64,000 nucleotides of DNA from Actinomycetota bacterium (GTDB taxonomy: Bacteria > Actinomycetota > UBA4738 > HRBIN12): contig JBBECT010000004.1 of NCBI GenBank assembly GCA_040881665.1, positions 630,303 through 694,302 on the forward strand, in the 5' to 3' direction. A program made the position numbers and the translations under genes. The first letter of the stretch is position 1. Every line of letters begins with the position of its first letter. The notes under the pieces were generated by a model that did not search any database, was not told the DNA's origin, and was given only the letters and a program-made list of their open reading frames with translations. Of the stretch, positions 49,790-57,632 are shown piece after piece.

Positions 49790-51934
49790 CTAGACCGCGA
49801 CTTCGCGAGCGCCGGCGCGATGCAGGGGCAGAGTGGCGAGGATCGTCGTTCCCTTGCCGGGGGTGGAGTGCACCATGAAGGTGCCGTTCGCGAGCTCGAC
49901 GCGTTCGCGCATCGAGGCGAGTCCGACCCGGCCCTGGCGCAGGTAGTCGCGGGCCTTGGCCGCGTCGAACCCGATGCCGTCGTCGACGACCTCGAGCCGG
50001 AGTTGGCCGGCGTCGGCCTCGATCTGCACCGCGAGCTTCGACGCTCCCGCGTGCTTGCCGGCGTTCGACAGGGCCTCCTGCACGATCCGGTAGGCGAGCG
50101 TCTCGAGGTCGGTCGGGACCTCGGCCTGCACGTTGCCGTTGAAGACCGTCTCGACGTCCTGCTCGTCGCCGAACCTCGAGAGGGTCTCGCGGATCGCCGG
50201 GACCAGGCCGCGCTCCTCCAGCAGCGGGGGCCGCAACCCGGACATCAGACGCCGGAGGTTGTCCGCCTCCTCCGACAGCTCCACGCGGACCTTCATCAGG
50301 ATGTCGACGCCGTCCTCGAACTCCCCGGCCTTGATCATCAGCAGCGCCGCCTCGAGCGACAGCGATGCGGCCGACACACCCTGCACCGGGCCGTCGTGCA
50401 GATCGCGGGCGATCCGGTTGCGCTCGGACTCGATCGCTGTGTTCGTTCGACGCATGATGCGCGTGCGGTCCTCGTCCCGGTCCTGCAGGAACTGGAACAG
50501 CGAGCGGATCGTCTGGTCGGCAACCCGCGCCGCGGTCACGTCGCGCACCAGCAGCAGGCGCACCGGCGGGTCGCTCGGGATCTCGGACACACGCGCCTCC
50601 AGGTACAGGGGCTGGCCCTCCCGTTGGAGCAGACCCTGGCCGGTCACGAGCAGCTGGGTGAAGGAGTCGTCTGCGCCGTCGACGGCCGCTGCGACGGCCG
50701 TCCACGGCTGGCCCTCGATCACGTCGCGGGGCAGCTTCACCATGCGGCAGAACGCGTCGTTGCAGCGCAGGATCGCGTCGCGCCCGTCGAGCTCGACGAT
50801 ACCGTCCACCGCGGCCTCGAACACCAGTCGCAGGTGTTCCTCGGAGGTTCGCAGGGTTTCGTTCGCCTCGCGCACGCGTTCGAGCGCGAGGTCGGTCTCG
50901 GCGAGCGCCGCCTCCTTCTGTTCGAGCGCGGTGCTCGCCTCGCGCCGCGCCCGGGTGCTCCGCACCTGGTTCACGAGGATCCGCAGAGCGATCGCCGCGG
51001 CGAGCAGCCCGATCAGCACTCGCGTCTGCGTGGCGTCGACCTGGTTGTCGAGCGCAGCGACGGTGACGCTCGCGAGCGCCGCGCACGCGGCGGCGACCGC
51101 GATCGAGGTCAGCAGCGGACGGCCCCACCGTGCGGAGACGCCGGCGTGCGGCCCTCCGCTCTGGGGGAGGAACGCGACGAGCCCGCCGAGCACCAGCCCG
51201 CCGAGGGCGAAGGCGAGCGGCACCCCCGCCTCACTCGCGACGTGGGTGCCGTCGACCCACCGGTCGCCGAGGAACAGGGTGGCTCCCGCGAGCAGCACGA
51301 ACACCGTGGCCATCCCGATGTGGGCCGGACTCGGGACCCACAGCGCGAGGGCTCCGTACCCGGTGAACACGGCCGCCGCAGAGATCGCGAACACGGCCGC
51401 GGAGAGCGTCGTCGCGGTGTTCGCGTCCGCGGGAACGATCTGCAGGTAGGCGATGCACGCGAGGGCGGCGGTGATGAGCGCCACGTCCGTCACGATCTCC
51501 CGGCGGTCCGTGTGTTCGAAGTGCGCCCGGTACTCGTCGCGCAGCGGCAGCAGGAACAGTCCGGCGATCACGAGGAACCCGATGTCCCACGTGCTCGGGG
51601 CGAAGTCCGGTGTCGGGGTCTGGATCTCGATGATGAAGAAGACGGCCCCCACGATCGCGACCGAGAACACCGCGAGGGCGAGCGGACCCGCGGCTCGCCA
51701 CTGGCCCTCGGACCCGCGGCTGCGGGAGATGATCCCGGCACCGACCAGGCCGCACAGGATCGTCAGCGCGTCCCAGGTGACCGCGAGCGATCGTGGGGTC
51801 TGTGGAACGACCGACGGCAGGATCAGCAGTGCCGCGACCGCGATGCCGAGCGCGGCCACCGCCGGGAGCGCACGGGGACGAGGGGTGACGGAAGACATCT
51901 GCGCGTTCGATGATGTGCCGTACGAGGCATTCAT
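49790..51934 (-). CDS. Membrane sensor histidine kinase, NarL/DegS type
   Basis: A 714-residue kinase. About eight to nine N-terminal helices (20-300) form a membrane sensor. A coiled coil and a PAS domain follow (about 345-470, VFEAAVDGIVELDGRDAILRCN), then HisKA_3 with the phospho-acceptor in RNRIARDLHDGPVQG (His513). The ATPase domain has EALSNAGKHAGAS (N box), DDGIGFD and STPGKGTT. ATG 51934 is used; a GTG three bases upstream is equivalent. It follows the response regulator in an operon with a 78-base spacer containing an inverted repeat. Confidence 0.92.
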   Translation of the reverse strand: MNASYGTSSNAQMSSVTPRPRALPAVAALGIAVAALLILPSVVPQTPRSLAVTWDALTILCGLVGAGIISRSRGSEGQWRAAGPLALAVFSVAIVGAVFFIIEIQTPTPDFAPSTWDIGFLVIAGLFLLPLRDEYRAHFEHTDRREIVTDVALITAALACIAYLQIVPADANTATTLSAAVFAISAAAVFTGYGALALWVPSPAHIGMATVFVLLAGATLFLGDRWVDGTHVASEAGVPLAFALGGLVLGGLVAFLPQSGGPHAGVSARWGRPLLTSIAVAAACAALASVTVAALDNQVDATQTRVLIGLLAAAIALRILVNQVRSTRARREASTALEQKEAALAETDLALERVREANETLRTSEEHLRLVFEAAVDGIVELDGRDAILRCNDAFCRMVKLPRDVIEGQPWTAVAAAVDGADDSFTQLLVTGQGLLQREGQPLYLEARVSEIPSDPPVRLLLVRDVTAARVADQTIRSLFQFLQDRDEDRTRIMRRTNTAIESERNRIARDLHDGPVQGVSAASLSLEAALLMIKAGEFEDGVDILMKVRVELSEEADNLRRLMSGLRPPLLEERGLVPAIRETLSRFGDEQDVETVFNGNVQAEVPTDLETLAYRIVQEALSNAGKHAGASKLAVQIEADAGQLRLEVVDDGIGFDAAKARDYLRQGRVGLASMRERVELANGTFMVHSTPGKGTTILATLPLHRAGAREVAV

Positions 51935-51965
51935 CACATCACCTGTCCGGGCCGTCCCGGCTGAC

Positions 51966-51987
51966 TCGTCCGACCTAGGCCGGACGA
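51966..51987. promoter_or_regulatory. Inverted repeat between regulator and kinase genes
   Basis: TCGTCCG (51966-51972) and CGGACGA (51981-51987) are perfect arms around ACCTAGGC. In RNA this is a hairpin 31-53 bases before the kinase start; in DNA it could be an operator. It may set the regulator-to-kinase ratio. Confidence 0.4.
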
Positions 51988-52012
51988 ACCACCGAACCGG
52001 CGCCGCCCTCGG

Positions 52013-52651
52013 TCACTCGATCAGGCGACGGCGAAGCGCCTCGGCCACGGCGGCCGTACGGTCGGATGCACCCAGCTTCTCGAAGATGTGCTCGAGGTGG
52101 GTCTTGACCGTGTCCGGGGAGATGTAGAGGCGCTCGGCGATATCCCGGTTCGTGTGCCCGAACGCGAGCAGTTGGAGGACCTCGATCTCCCTGGCCGTCA
52201 GGGTCTCGGCGCGCCGGTCGCGCTCCTTGGCCTGTGAGAGCTCCTCCGCGAGGGCGACCACGAGTTGCGGATCGATCACCATGTTGCCGCCGGCCACGAG
52301 CCGAACCGTCTGGATCAGGTGTTCCGCGTCGCGCGCCTTGAGGACGTACCCTCGTGCGCCCGAGCGGACTGCCTCGACGACGAACTGCCGATCGTCGTAG
52401 GCGGTCAGCATGATCACGCCGACGGTGGGGAACTGTTCCCGGATCAAGCGGGCGGCCTCGAGGCCGTCCATCTCCGGCATCCGGATGTCGACGAGGGCGA
52501 TGTCGGGGGTGCTCTCACCGATGAGGGTGAGCAGCTCCTTGCCGTTCGCCGCCTCACCGACGACCTCGATCCCGTCCGCGAGCTCCAAGTACCGCCGGAG
52601 TCCCTGCCGCACGAGCGAGTGGTCGTCCGCGATGGCTACCTTGATCGTCAC
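52013..52651 (-). CDS. NarL/FixJ-type response regulator
   Basis: A 212-residue regulator. Receiver domain 1-120 has the acidic pair ADDH near residue 9, phospho-acceptor Asp55 (ALVDIRMPEMDG), and conserved Thr/Lys at MLTAYDD and YVLKARD. The LuxR-type helix-turn-helix lies at about 148-205 (LTAREIEVLQLLAFGHTN, then VKTHLEHIFEKL). GTG 52651 follows GGGAGGG. It is transcribed with the histidine kinase downstream, its likely partner. Confidence 0.93.
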   Translation of the reverse strand: MTIKVAIADDHSLVRQGLRRYLELADGIEVVGEAANGKELLTLIGESTPDIALVDIRMPEMDGLEAARLIREQFPTVGVIMLTAYDDRQFVVEAVRSGARGYVLKARDAEHLIQTVRLVAGGNMVIDPQLVVALAEELSQAKERDRRAETLTAREIEVLQLLAFGHTNRDIAERLYISPDTVKTHLEHIFEKLGASDRTAAVAEALRRRLIE

Positions 52652-52673
52652 CCGTCCCTCCCTACCTGGTCGG

Positions 52674-52700
52674 CCCCCGGTGGGGGTGCTCTCAATCCTA
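52674..52700 (-). promoter_or_regulatory. Promoter and leader hairpin of the two-component operon
   Basis: TAGGAT (52700-52695 on the minus strand) is followed by a leader that contains a CCCCC-ACC-GGGGG hairpin (52674-52686) before the Shine-Dalgarno. Confidence 0.4.
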
Positions 52701-52718
52701 ATTGGTCGGCACCCCGGG

Positions 52719-52975
52719 TCAGAAGATGTAGTACCAGTTCACGAAAAGCAAGGTCAGTGTGCCGAGGCCCGCGGCGGACACCGCCACCAGGCCGGATCGG
52801 CCGATCGCGTGCTTGGCGACCAGATCGGCCTCGACCCAGAACAGGGGGAACAGCACGAGCGCGAAGCGGGGCAGCGACATCAACGGCCGTCCGCGTACGC
52901 ATACGTCAGGGGGACCAGGAGGCCGAGCCACACGTACACAACGTAGGTCGGTCGGAGGACGCGGACGGCCCACGT
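52719..52975 (-). pseudogene. C-terminal remnant of a PIG-V-like mannosyltransferase
   Basis: Two frames together encode about 85 residues typical of the end of a PIG-V/GPI-mannosyltransferase-II-like membrane protein. TYVVYVWLGLLVPLTYAYADG lies in one frame and RPLMSLPRFALVLFPLFWV, ending NWYYIF, in another. They are joined by a single-base shift near 52885. The catalytic N-terminal part is missing: immediately upstream is the stop codon of the GT87-like gene. It is a decayed remnant. Confidence 0.6.
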
Positions 52976-54388
52976 TCACGCCGGAGCGCTCAGCGGGGCC
53001 GCGGTTCCGAGAACGGCCGGATCGGGCTGCTCCGCGGGGAGCCGCTCGGTCGGGCGCCGCACCCAGCGGGCCACGCACCAGACGAGCACGCCGGCGCGGA
53101 GCAGCACCGCGAGCTGGAACCACCCGATCGTGAACGCGTCGACCCATCCGTCGATCCCCGGGTCGGTCTGGCCGAAGAACGCGAAGCGGGTCACGAACAC
53201 GGCGACGTCGGCGACCGAGAAGGCGGCGAAGGCGCGAAGGTCCGGCAGCACGAGCGCGAACCACGGCAGCAGCCACAAACCGTACTGGGGCGAATAGACC
53301 TTGTTCGTAAGCAGGAACACCACGAGGAGCGCGAACCCGAACGTCCAGCGCGGGAAGTCCGGTTGGCGCCGCGCCTTGGCGCGCCACACCAGCACCGAGA
53401 CGACGACGAACAGCAGCAACGAGAGCGCGTTGACCGCCGACACGCGTTCGCATAACCCGGCCGCTCCGGGGATCCGCTCGCAGCCGATGTACCAGAGGCT
53501 GTCCCAGTCGGGGGGACGTCGCGAGTTGAAGCGGAAGAACTCCCACCACCCGGAGGTCGCGAGCAGCATGAACGGCAGGTTCACCGCGAGCCAGGTTCCC
53601 GCCGTCGCCCACGCGAGCTTCGTTCCTCCGACCGGGCGCCGGTCACGGAAGCGTCCCACCACGAACGGGATCGCCACCAGCGCCGGGTAGGCCTTCATCG
53701 CCGCGCCCAGTCCGAGCATCGTGCCCGACCACCCGTCCCGCCGTTCGATGTAGGCGAGCGTGCCGAGCGTGGCGAACGCGACCGCGAGCAGGTCCCAGTT
53801 CACGAACCCGTAGATCAGCAGGGTCGGCGACAGGGCGAAGAACAAGGCGCGCCGGCCACCCACGAGCAGGTAGAGCGCCACGGCGATCGCGACCGCCGCG
53901 AGGGCCAGTATCGCGGCGTTCCAATAGAAGAACCCGGCGTAGCTGCGCGACGAGGCTGCTCCCTCGAGAGCGGGGCCGGTCGAGGGAGCGAGCCACGCCG
54001 CCACGCGCATCGCATACATCGATCCGACCGGATACTCGTCGCACGCCGTCTCGCGAACCACACACGGGTCGAGGTACGGCAGGCGACTCCCGGTGACGAG
54101 CTGTTCGGTCCCCAGGAGCGCGACGATGTCGGAGTAGCACAGGCGTGTGTACTGGCGGCCGTCGCTCCAGACGCCGTCGGCGCAGGGCTCCTTCGCGGCG
54201 GCGCCGATCGCGAGGGTGGCGCAGAGGCACGCGAGCACCAGTCCGAGCCCGATCCCGTGGCGAGCGGGGCCTGTCTGGGCGCGTGGGTGGCCGGACGCGG
54301 GCTCGGGATCGTCGGGGTCGGGGTCGGACTGCGGGCCGGGTTCGTTCCCGTGAGGGTCGCGCGCGTCGTCGGGAGGGGAGGGTCGCAT
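52976..54388 (-). CDS. GT87-like polyprenol-linked mannosyltransferase
   Basis: A 470-residue polytopic membrane protein of the GT-C superfamily, GT87/DUF2029 type. An acidic, Pro-rich cytoplasmic N-terminus (1-42) is followed by about ten helices. The first outer loop carries aspartates (YSDIVALLG), and the family motif NKVYSPQYGLWLLPW lies near residue 345, with FFYWNAAILAL and GLGAAMKAYPAL in the middle. It should transfer a sugar from a polyprenyl phosphate donor on the outer face of the membrane. The promoter is leaderless (GATAAT eight bases before ATG 54388). A decayed mannosyltransferase remnant lies directly downstream. Confidence 0.75.
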   Translation of the reverse strand: MRPSPPDDARDPHGNEPGPQSDPDPDDPEPASGHPRAQTGPARHGIGLGLVLACLCATLAIGAAAKEPCADGVWSDGRQYTRLCYSDIVALLGTEQLVTGSRLPYLDPCVVRETACDEYPVGSMYAMRVAAWLAPSTGPALEGAASSRSYAGFFYWNAAILALAAVAIAVALYLLVGGRRALFFALSPTLLIYGFVNWDLLAVAFATLGTLAYIERRDGWSGTMLGLGAAMKAYPALVAIPFVVGRFRDRRPVGGTKLAWATAGTWLAVNLPFMLLATSGWWEFFRFNSRRPPDWDSLWYIGCERIPGAAGLCERVSAVNALSLLLFVVVSVLVWRAKARRQPDFPRWTFGFALLVVFLLTNKVYSPQYGLWLLPWFALVLPDLRAFAAFSVADVAVFVTRFAFFGQTDPGIDGWVDAFTIGWFQLAVLLRAGVLVWCVARWVRRPTERLPAEQPDPAVLGTAAPLSAPA

Positions 54389-54396
54389 GTCGCGCG

Positions 54397-54402
54397 ATTA
54401 TC
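54397..54402 (-). promoter_or_regulatory. -10 element GATAAT, leaderless
   Basis: GATAAT on the minus strand, eight bases before ATG 54388. Confidence 0.45.
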
Positions 54403-54441
54403 CCCCGCCGCCGAAGCGGGGATCGCCGGAGGGAGACGGGT

Positions 54442-54813
54442 CTACGGGTTCTCGGGGATCTGCTGGACGTTCCAGCCGTTCCCGTCGGGATCGCTGAAGA
54501 ACACGAACAAGCCCCAGGGGAACTCCTGGACCTCGCTCACCTCGACCCCTCCCTCGACGAGAGCTGCGCGCGCGGCGCCGACGTCGTCGACGACGAGCTG
54601 GAGGCCCTGTGCCGATCCCGGCTGCGCGTCGGTGAGGCCGCGCAAGATCGAGATCGAGCAGGCCGACCCGGGCGGGGTCAGCTGGACGAAGCGGATCTCG
54701 TCGTTGACGGTGACGTCGTTGTCCTCGAGGAACCCCACGCGCCGCGTGTAGAACTCCTTCGCCCGGTCGACGTCGGAGACGGGCACGTTCACCAGTTCGA
54801 GTCGCAGATCCAT
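54442..54813 (-). CDS. VOC-superfamily (glyoxalase-like) protein
   Basis: A 123-residue vicinal-oxygen-chelate protein with the two beta-alpha-beta-beta-beta repeats: VPVSDVDRAKEFYTRRVGF in the first and GLQLVVDDVGAARAALVEGG with FFSDPDGNGWNVQQ in the second. The C-terminal Glu/His-type metal site is incomplete (WNVQQ), so it may not be a glyoxalase. ATG 54813 is seven bases after TAGGCT (leaderless). Substrate unknown. Confidence 0.82.
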   Translation of the reverse strand: MDLRLELVNVPVSDVDRAKEFYTRRVGFLEDNDVTVNDEIRFVQLTPPGSACSISILRGLTDAQPGSAQGLQLVVDDVGAARAALVEGGVEVSEVQEFPWGLFVFFSDPDGNGWNVQQIPENP

Positions 54814-54820
54814 GGTCGCG

Positions 54821-54826
54821 AGCCTA
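54821..54826 (-). promoter_or_regulatory. -10 element TAGGCT, leaderless
   Basis: TAGGCT on the minus strand, seven bases before ATG 54813. Confidence 0.5.
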
Positions 54827-54867
54827 CGCCGCAGCTCCGACGGTCGCAGCGAGCGCCGTGGAAGGTT

Positions 54868-54887
54868 CGAGCGAACACTCGTAGAGT
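54868..54887 (+). promoter_or_regulatory. -10 element TAGAGT with inverted repeat before the MerR gene
   Basis: TAGAGT (54882-54887) is preceded by CGAG-6-CTCG (54868-54881), an inverted repeat where a MerR-type regulator would bind between -35 and -10. Autoregulation is possible. A five-codon ORF starting at ATG 54896 overlaps the regulator's GTG. Confidence 0.4.
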
Positions 54888-54909
54888 GACTGGTCATGAG
54901 GTCTCGGCC

Positions 54910-55692
54910 GTGAGGTACCGCGTGGAACAGCTGGCCGCGGCCTGCGAGGTATCCGTGGACACGGTGCGGTACTACCAGTCGCGCGGGCTGCTCCCGCCGC
55001 CGGAGCGCGAGGGGCGAGTGGCGTGGTACGGCCCCGAGCACGCCGACCGGATCCGGCAGGTTCGGTGGCTGCAGAAGAAGGGCCTGACGCTCGCCGCGAT
55101 CCGGCGCGTCGTGACCGGCGAGCTCGGGCCGGCCGACGCCGACCTCGCCGCCGCGGTCGCCGTCGCGCGCGACGCGGGGGGCGTGAGCGAGAGCGACGAC
55201 GACGCCGAGCTGCTCGATCTCGAGGCGTTCTCCGCTCGCAGTGGGGTACCGGCGTCGCTGATCCAGGCGGTGGAACGCGAGGGGATCCGGTTCGGGCGCA
55301 CGGTCGGCGGCGAGCCCCGGTACACCACGGCCGACATCGAGATGGTGCGTACCGCGCTCAAGCTGCTCGAGTTCGGGCTCCCGCTCGGAGACCTGCTCGC
55401 CCTCGCACGGAGCGCCGACGACGCGATGCGCGGGCTCGCCGAGCGCGCGGTCGAGCTGTTCGACGAGAGCGTACGCAAGCCGATCCGCGACACGGCCTCG
55501 TCCGACGATGCGGCGGCCGAGCACCTGGTCGAGGCGTTCCGCTCGCTGCTGCCCGCCGTAACCGAACTCGTCGCGCGACATTTCCGCCGGGTGCTGCTCG
55601 AGACCGCGCTCGCACACATCGAGAAGGTCGGCGACGCCGCCGAGGTCGAGGCGACCCGCGCCGAGTCGCTGCGATTGGAACGCTCCCCGTGA
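54910..55692 (+). CDS. MerR-family regulator with two tandem MerR folds
   Basis: A 260-residue regulator. Residues 1-70 are a standard MerR winged helix (RVEQLAAACEVSVDTVRYYQ, then GLLPPPEREGRVAWYGPEH, with LQKKGLTLAAIRRV). Residues about 96-165 repeat the same pattern in divergent form (DLEAFSARSGVPASLIQAVE, RFGRTVGGEPRYTTADIEMV, LLEFGLPLGDLLAL). A helical C-terminus follows. No Cys pair for metal binding is present. GTG 54910 starts the MerR fold precisely. The stop overlaps menG by four bases, so it may control menaquinone genes or simply share their promoter. Confidence 0.82.
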   Translation: MRYRVEQLAAACEVSVDTVRYYQSRGLLPPPEREGRVAWYGPEHADRIRQVRWLQKKGLTLAAIRRVVTGELGPADADLAAAVAVARDAGGVSESDDDAELLDLEAFSARSGVPASLIQAVEREGIRFGRTVGGEPRYTTADIEMVRTALKLLEFGLPLGDLLALARSADDAMRGLAERAVELFDESVRKPIRDTASSDDAAAEHLVEAFRSLLPAVTELVARHFRRVLLETALAHIEKVGDAAEVEATRAESLRLERSP

Positions 55693-56390
55693 GCTCCCCG
55701 CTGCCCGGTGGCAAGCTGCCGGAGGGAACGGACAAGGCGCGGCGCGTCCGTGGCATGTTCGACACGATCGCCGGGCGGTACGACCTCGTGAACCGGGTGA
55801 TGACGTTCGGGATGGACGTGGGGTGGCGCCGCCGGGCGATCCGCGATCTGCGGCTGCCGGGTGGCGCTCTCGTTGCCGACCTGGCATGCGGCACGGGGGA
55901 CCTGTGCCGCGAGCTCGACACCGCCGGGTACCGGGCGGTGGGATTCGATTTCTCGTTCGGCATGCTCGCCGAGGCACGGACCAGGGTTCCGTTGGTGCAG
56001 GCCGACGCGCTCGCCCTTCCGCTCGCAGACGGACGGATCGACGGGGTCACGTGCGGCTTCGCACTGCGTAACGTCGTCTCGCTCGAGACGCTGTTCGCCG
56101 AGCTCGCCCGCGTCGTGCGTCCCGGCGGGAGGATCGCGCTGCTCGACGCGTCCGTTCCCGACAACCCCGCGTTACGGATCGGCCACGGCGTCTATTTCAA
56201 CCGGGTCGTTCCCCTCGTGGGAGGGCTGCTGTCCGATCGCGAGGCGTATCGCTACCTGCCACGTTCCCTCGCCTACCTCCCACCGGGCCCGGACCTGGTC
56301 ACGATGCTCGGAGTCGCGGGGTTCGACGACGCAGTGCGGACACAGCTCGGCGGAGGCGCGGCGCAGCTGCTCACCGGAACCCGGCGTTGA
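55689..56390 (+). CDS. menG: Demethylmenaquinone methyltransferase
   Basis: A 233-residue UbiE/MenG/COQ5-type SAM methyltransferase that performs the last step of menaquinone synthesis, the C-methylation of demethylmenaquinone. The family signature is MFDTIAGRYDLVNRVMTFG with GMDVGWRRRAI. SAM motif I is VADLACGTGDLCREL; the second signature is FALRNVVSLETLFAELARVV, with RPGGRIALLD. The GTG overlaps the MerR gene, and the stop overlaps the menF start (TTGA). The men genes upstream in the pathway (menD, menA) lie at the right end of this window. Confidence 0.92.
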   Translation: MSSPLPGGKLPEGTDKARRVRGMFDTIAGRYDLVNRVMTFGMDVGWRRRAIRDLRLPGGALVADLACGTGDLCRELDTAGYRAVGFDFSFGMLAEARTRVPLVQADALALPLADGRIDGVTCGFALRNVVSLETLFAELARVVRPGGRIALLDASVPDNPALRIGHGVYFNRVVPLVGGLLSDREAYRYLPRSLAYLPPGPDLVTMLGVAGFDDAVRTQLGGGAAQLLTGTRR

Positions 56391-57622
56391 GCTCTGTCGT
56401 GCCCCGTTCCGAGCGCCTGGGGCCCGCGTTCGACCTCTTGGGCGCTTACCGACCCGATGGGTTCTTCCTGGAACGGGCCGGGGTCGGGCTCTGCACGTGG
56501 GGCGCGGTGGACCGTGTCGCGGCCGACGGCGGAGCCCGTCGCACGACTCGGCTCGCCGACGCCGTGGCCGACCGGCTCGCCGCGATCGGGGAGGTCCCCG
56601 ACGGGCCGGGTCCGGTGGCCGTCGGGGCCTTGCCGTTCGCACCGGACGTCCCCGCGCACCTGACCGTCGCGTCGCACGTGGTGTCGCGCGGCGACGACGG
56701 GGTGGCCTCGCGCCTCGATCTCGCCGACAAGGACGATGCAGTCTCGTCGGATCGATGGGTCGGCCGGGCGTTCCCTCACGAGGCGTTCTCCGCCCCGCAC
56801 GTGACGGCCGTTCCCGAGCCGAGCGTGTACGCGTCCATGATCGCCCGCGCGGTCGAACGGATCGGTGATCGGGCGCTGGACAAGGTCGTCCTCGCTCGCA
56901 CGTTGACGGTCGATGCGAACCGTGAGCTCGATCCCCGGCAGCTCCTCCAGCGCGCGCGGTCGGTCGATCCCGAGTGCTACGCGTTCGCCGCCCCGGTCGC
57001 CGGCGGTGCGATTCTCGTCGGCGCCTCGCCCGAACTGCTCGTGCGCAAGGACGGACCGATCGTGTCACTGAACCCGCTGGCCGGTTCCGCCCCGCGCGCG
57101 GGGGATCCGGCAGCCGACCGGCGCAACGCGGACGGGTTGCTCGCCTCGGACAAGGAACGAGAGGAACACGGGATCGTCGTGCGCTCGCTCGCCGCCGCCC
57201 TCGCGCCTCTGTGCGACGACCTCGACGTGCCCGACGAGCCGGAGCTGCTCGCCACCGCGAACGTCTGGCACCTCTCGACGCGGATCGGAGGACGGGTGCG
57301 CTCGGACGTGGACAGCGTGCTCCGTCTCGTCGACGCGATCCATCCGACGGCAGCGGTCGGGGGCGAGCCGACACCCGCCGCGCTCGCGACGATCACCGAG
57401 CTCGAGCCGTTCGATCGCGGCTGCTACGCAGGCCCGATCGGCTGGGTCGACGCGGCGGGCGACGGCGCGTGGGCGATCGCGCTCCGCTGCGCCGAGCTGT
57501 CGGGGTCGACCGCTCGGTTGTTCGCCGGGGCCGGTATCGTGGCAGGCTCCGATCCCATCCAGGAGGTCGAGGAGACCGAGCGGAAGTTCCGCGCCCTGCT
57601 CGATGCTCTCCGATGGGGATAG
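56387..57622 (+). CDS. menF: Isochorismate synthase
   Basis: A 411-residue chorismate-utilising enzyme that makes isochorismate, the first committed step of menaquinone synthesis. The catalytic domain shows KVVLARTLTVDANRELDP, FAAPVAGGAILVGASPELLVRK, the metal and substrate motif LNPLAGSAPRAGDP, NVWHLSTRIGG, IHPTAAVGGEPT, and the C-terminal AGAGIVAGSDPIQEVEETE. The start is TTG 56387, overlapping menG; GTG 56399 is a possible later start. Salicylate or anthranilate synthase is less likely because of the men context. Confidence 0.92.
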   Translation: MSSVVPRSERLGPAFDLLGAYRPDGFFLERAGVGLCTWGAVDRVAADGGARRTTRLADAVADRLAAIGEVPDGPGPVAVGALPFAPDVPAHLTVASHVVSRGDDGVASRLDLADKDDAVSSDRWVGRAFPHEAFSAPHVTAVPEPSVYASMIARAVERIGDRALDKVVLARTLTVDANRELDPRQLLQRARSVDPECYAFAAPVAGGAILVGASPELLVRKDGPIVSLNPLAGSAPRAGDPAADRRNADGLLASDKEREEHGIVVRSLAAALAPLCDDLDVPDEPELLATANVWHLSTRIGGRVRSDVDSVLRLVDAIHPTAAVGGEPTPAALATITELEPFDRGCYAGPIGWVDAAGDGAWAIALRCAELSGSTARLFAGAGIVAGSDPIQEVEETERKFRALLDALRWG

Positions 57623-57632
57623 GTGAGCGACG

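Noticed and set aside
49583-51913. 776-codon open frame on the plus strand opposite the histidine kinase
   Set aside because: The kinase on the minus strand has every expected motif; the plus-strand frame has none.
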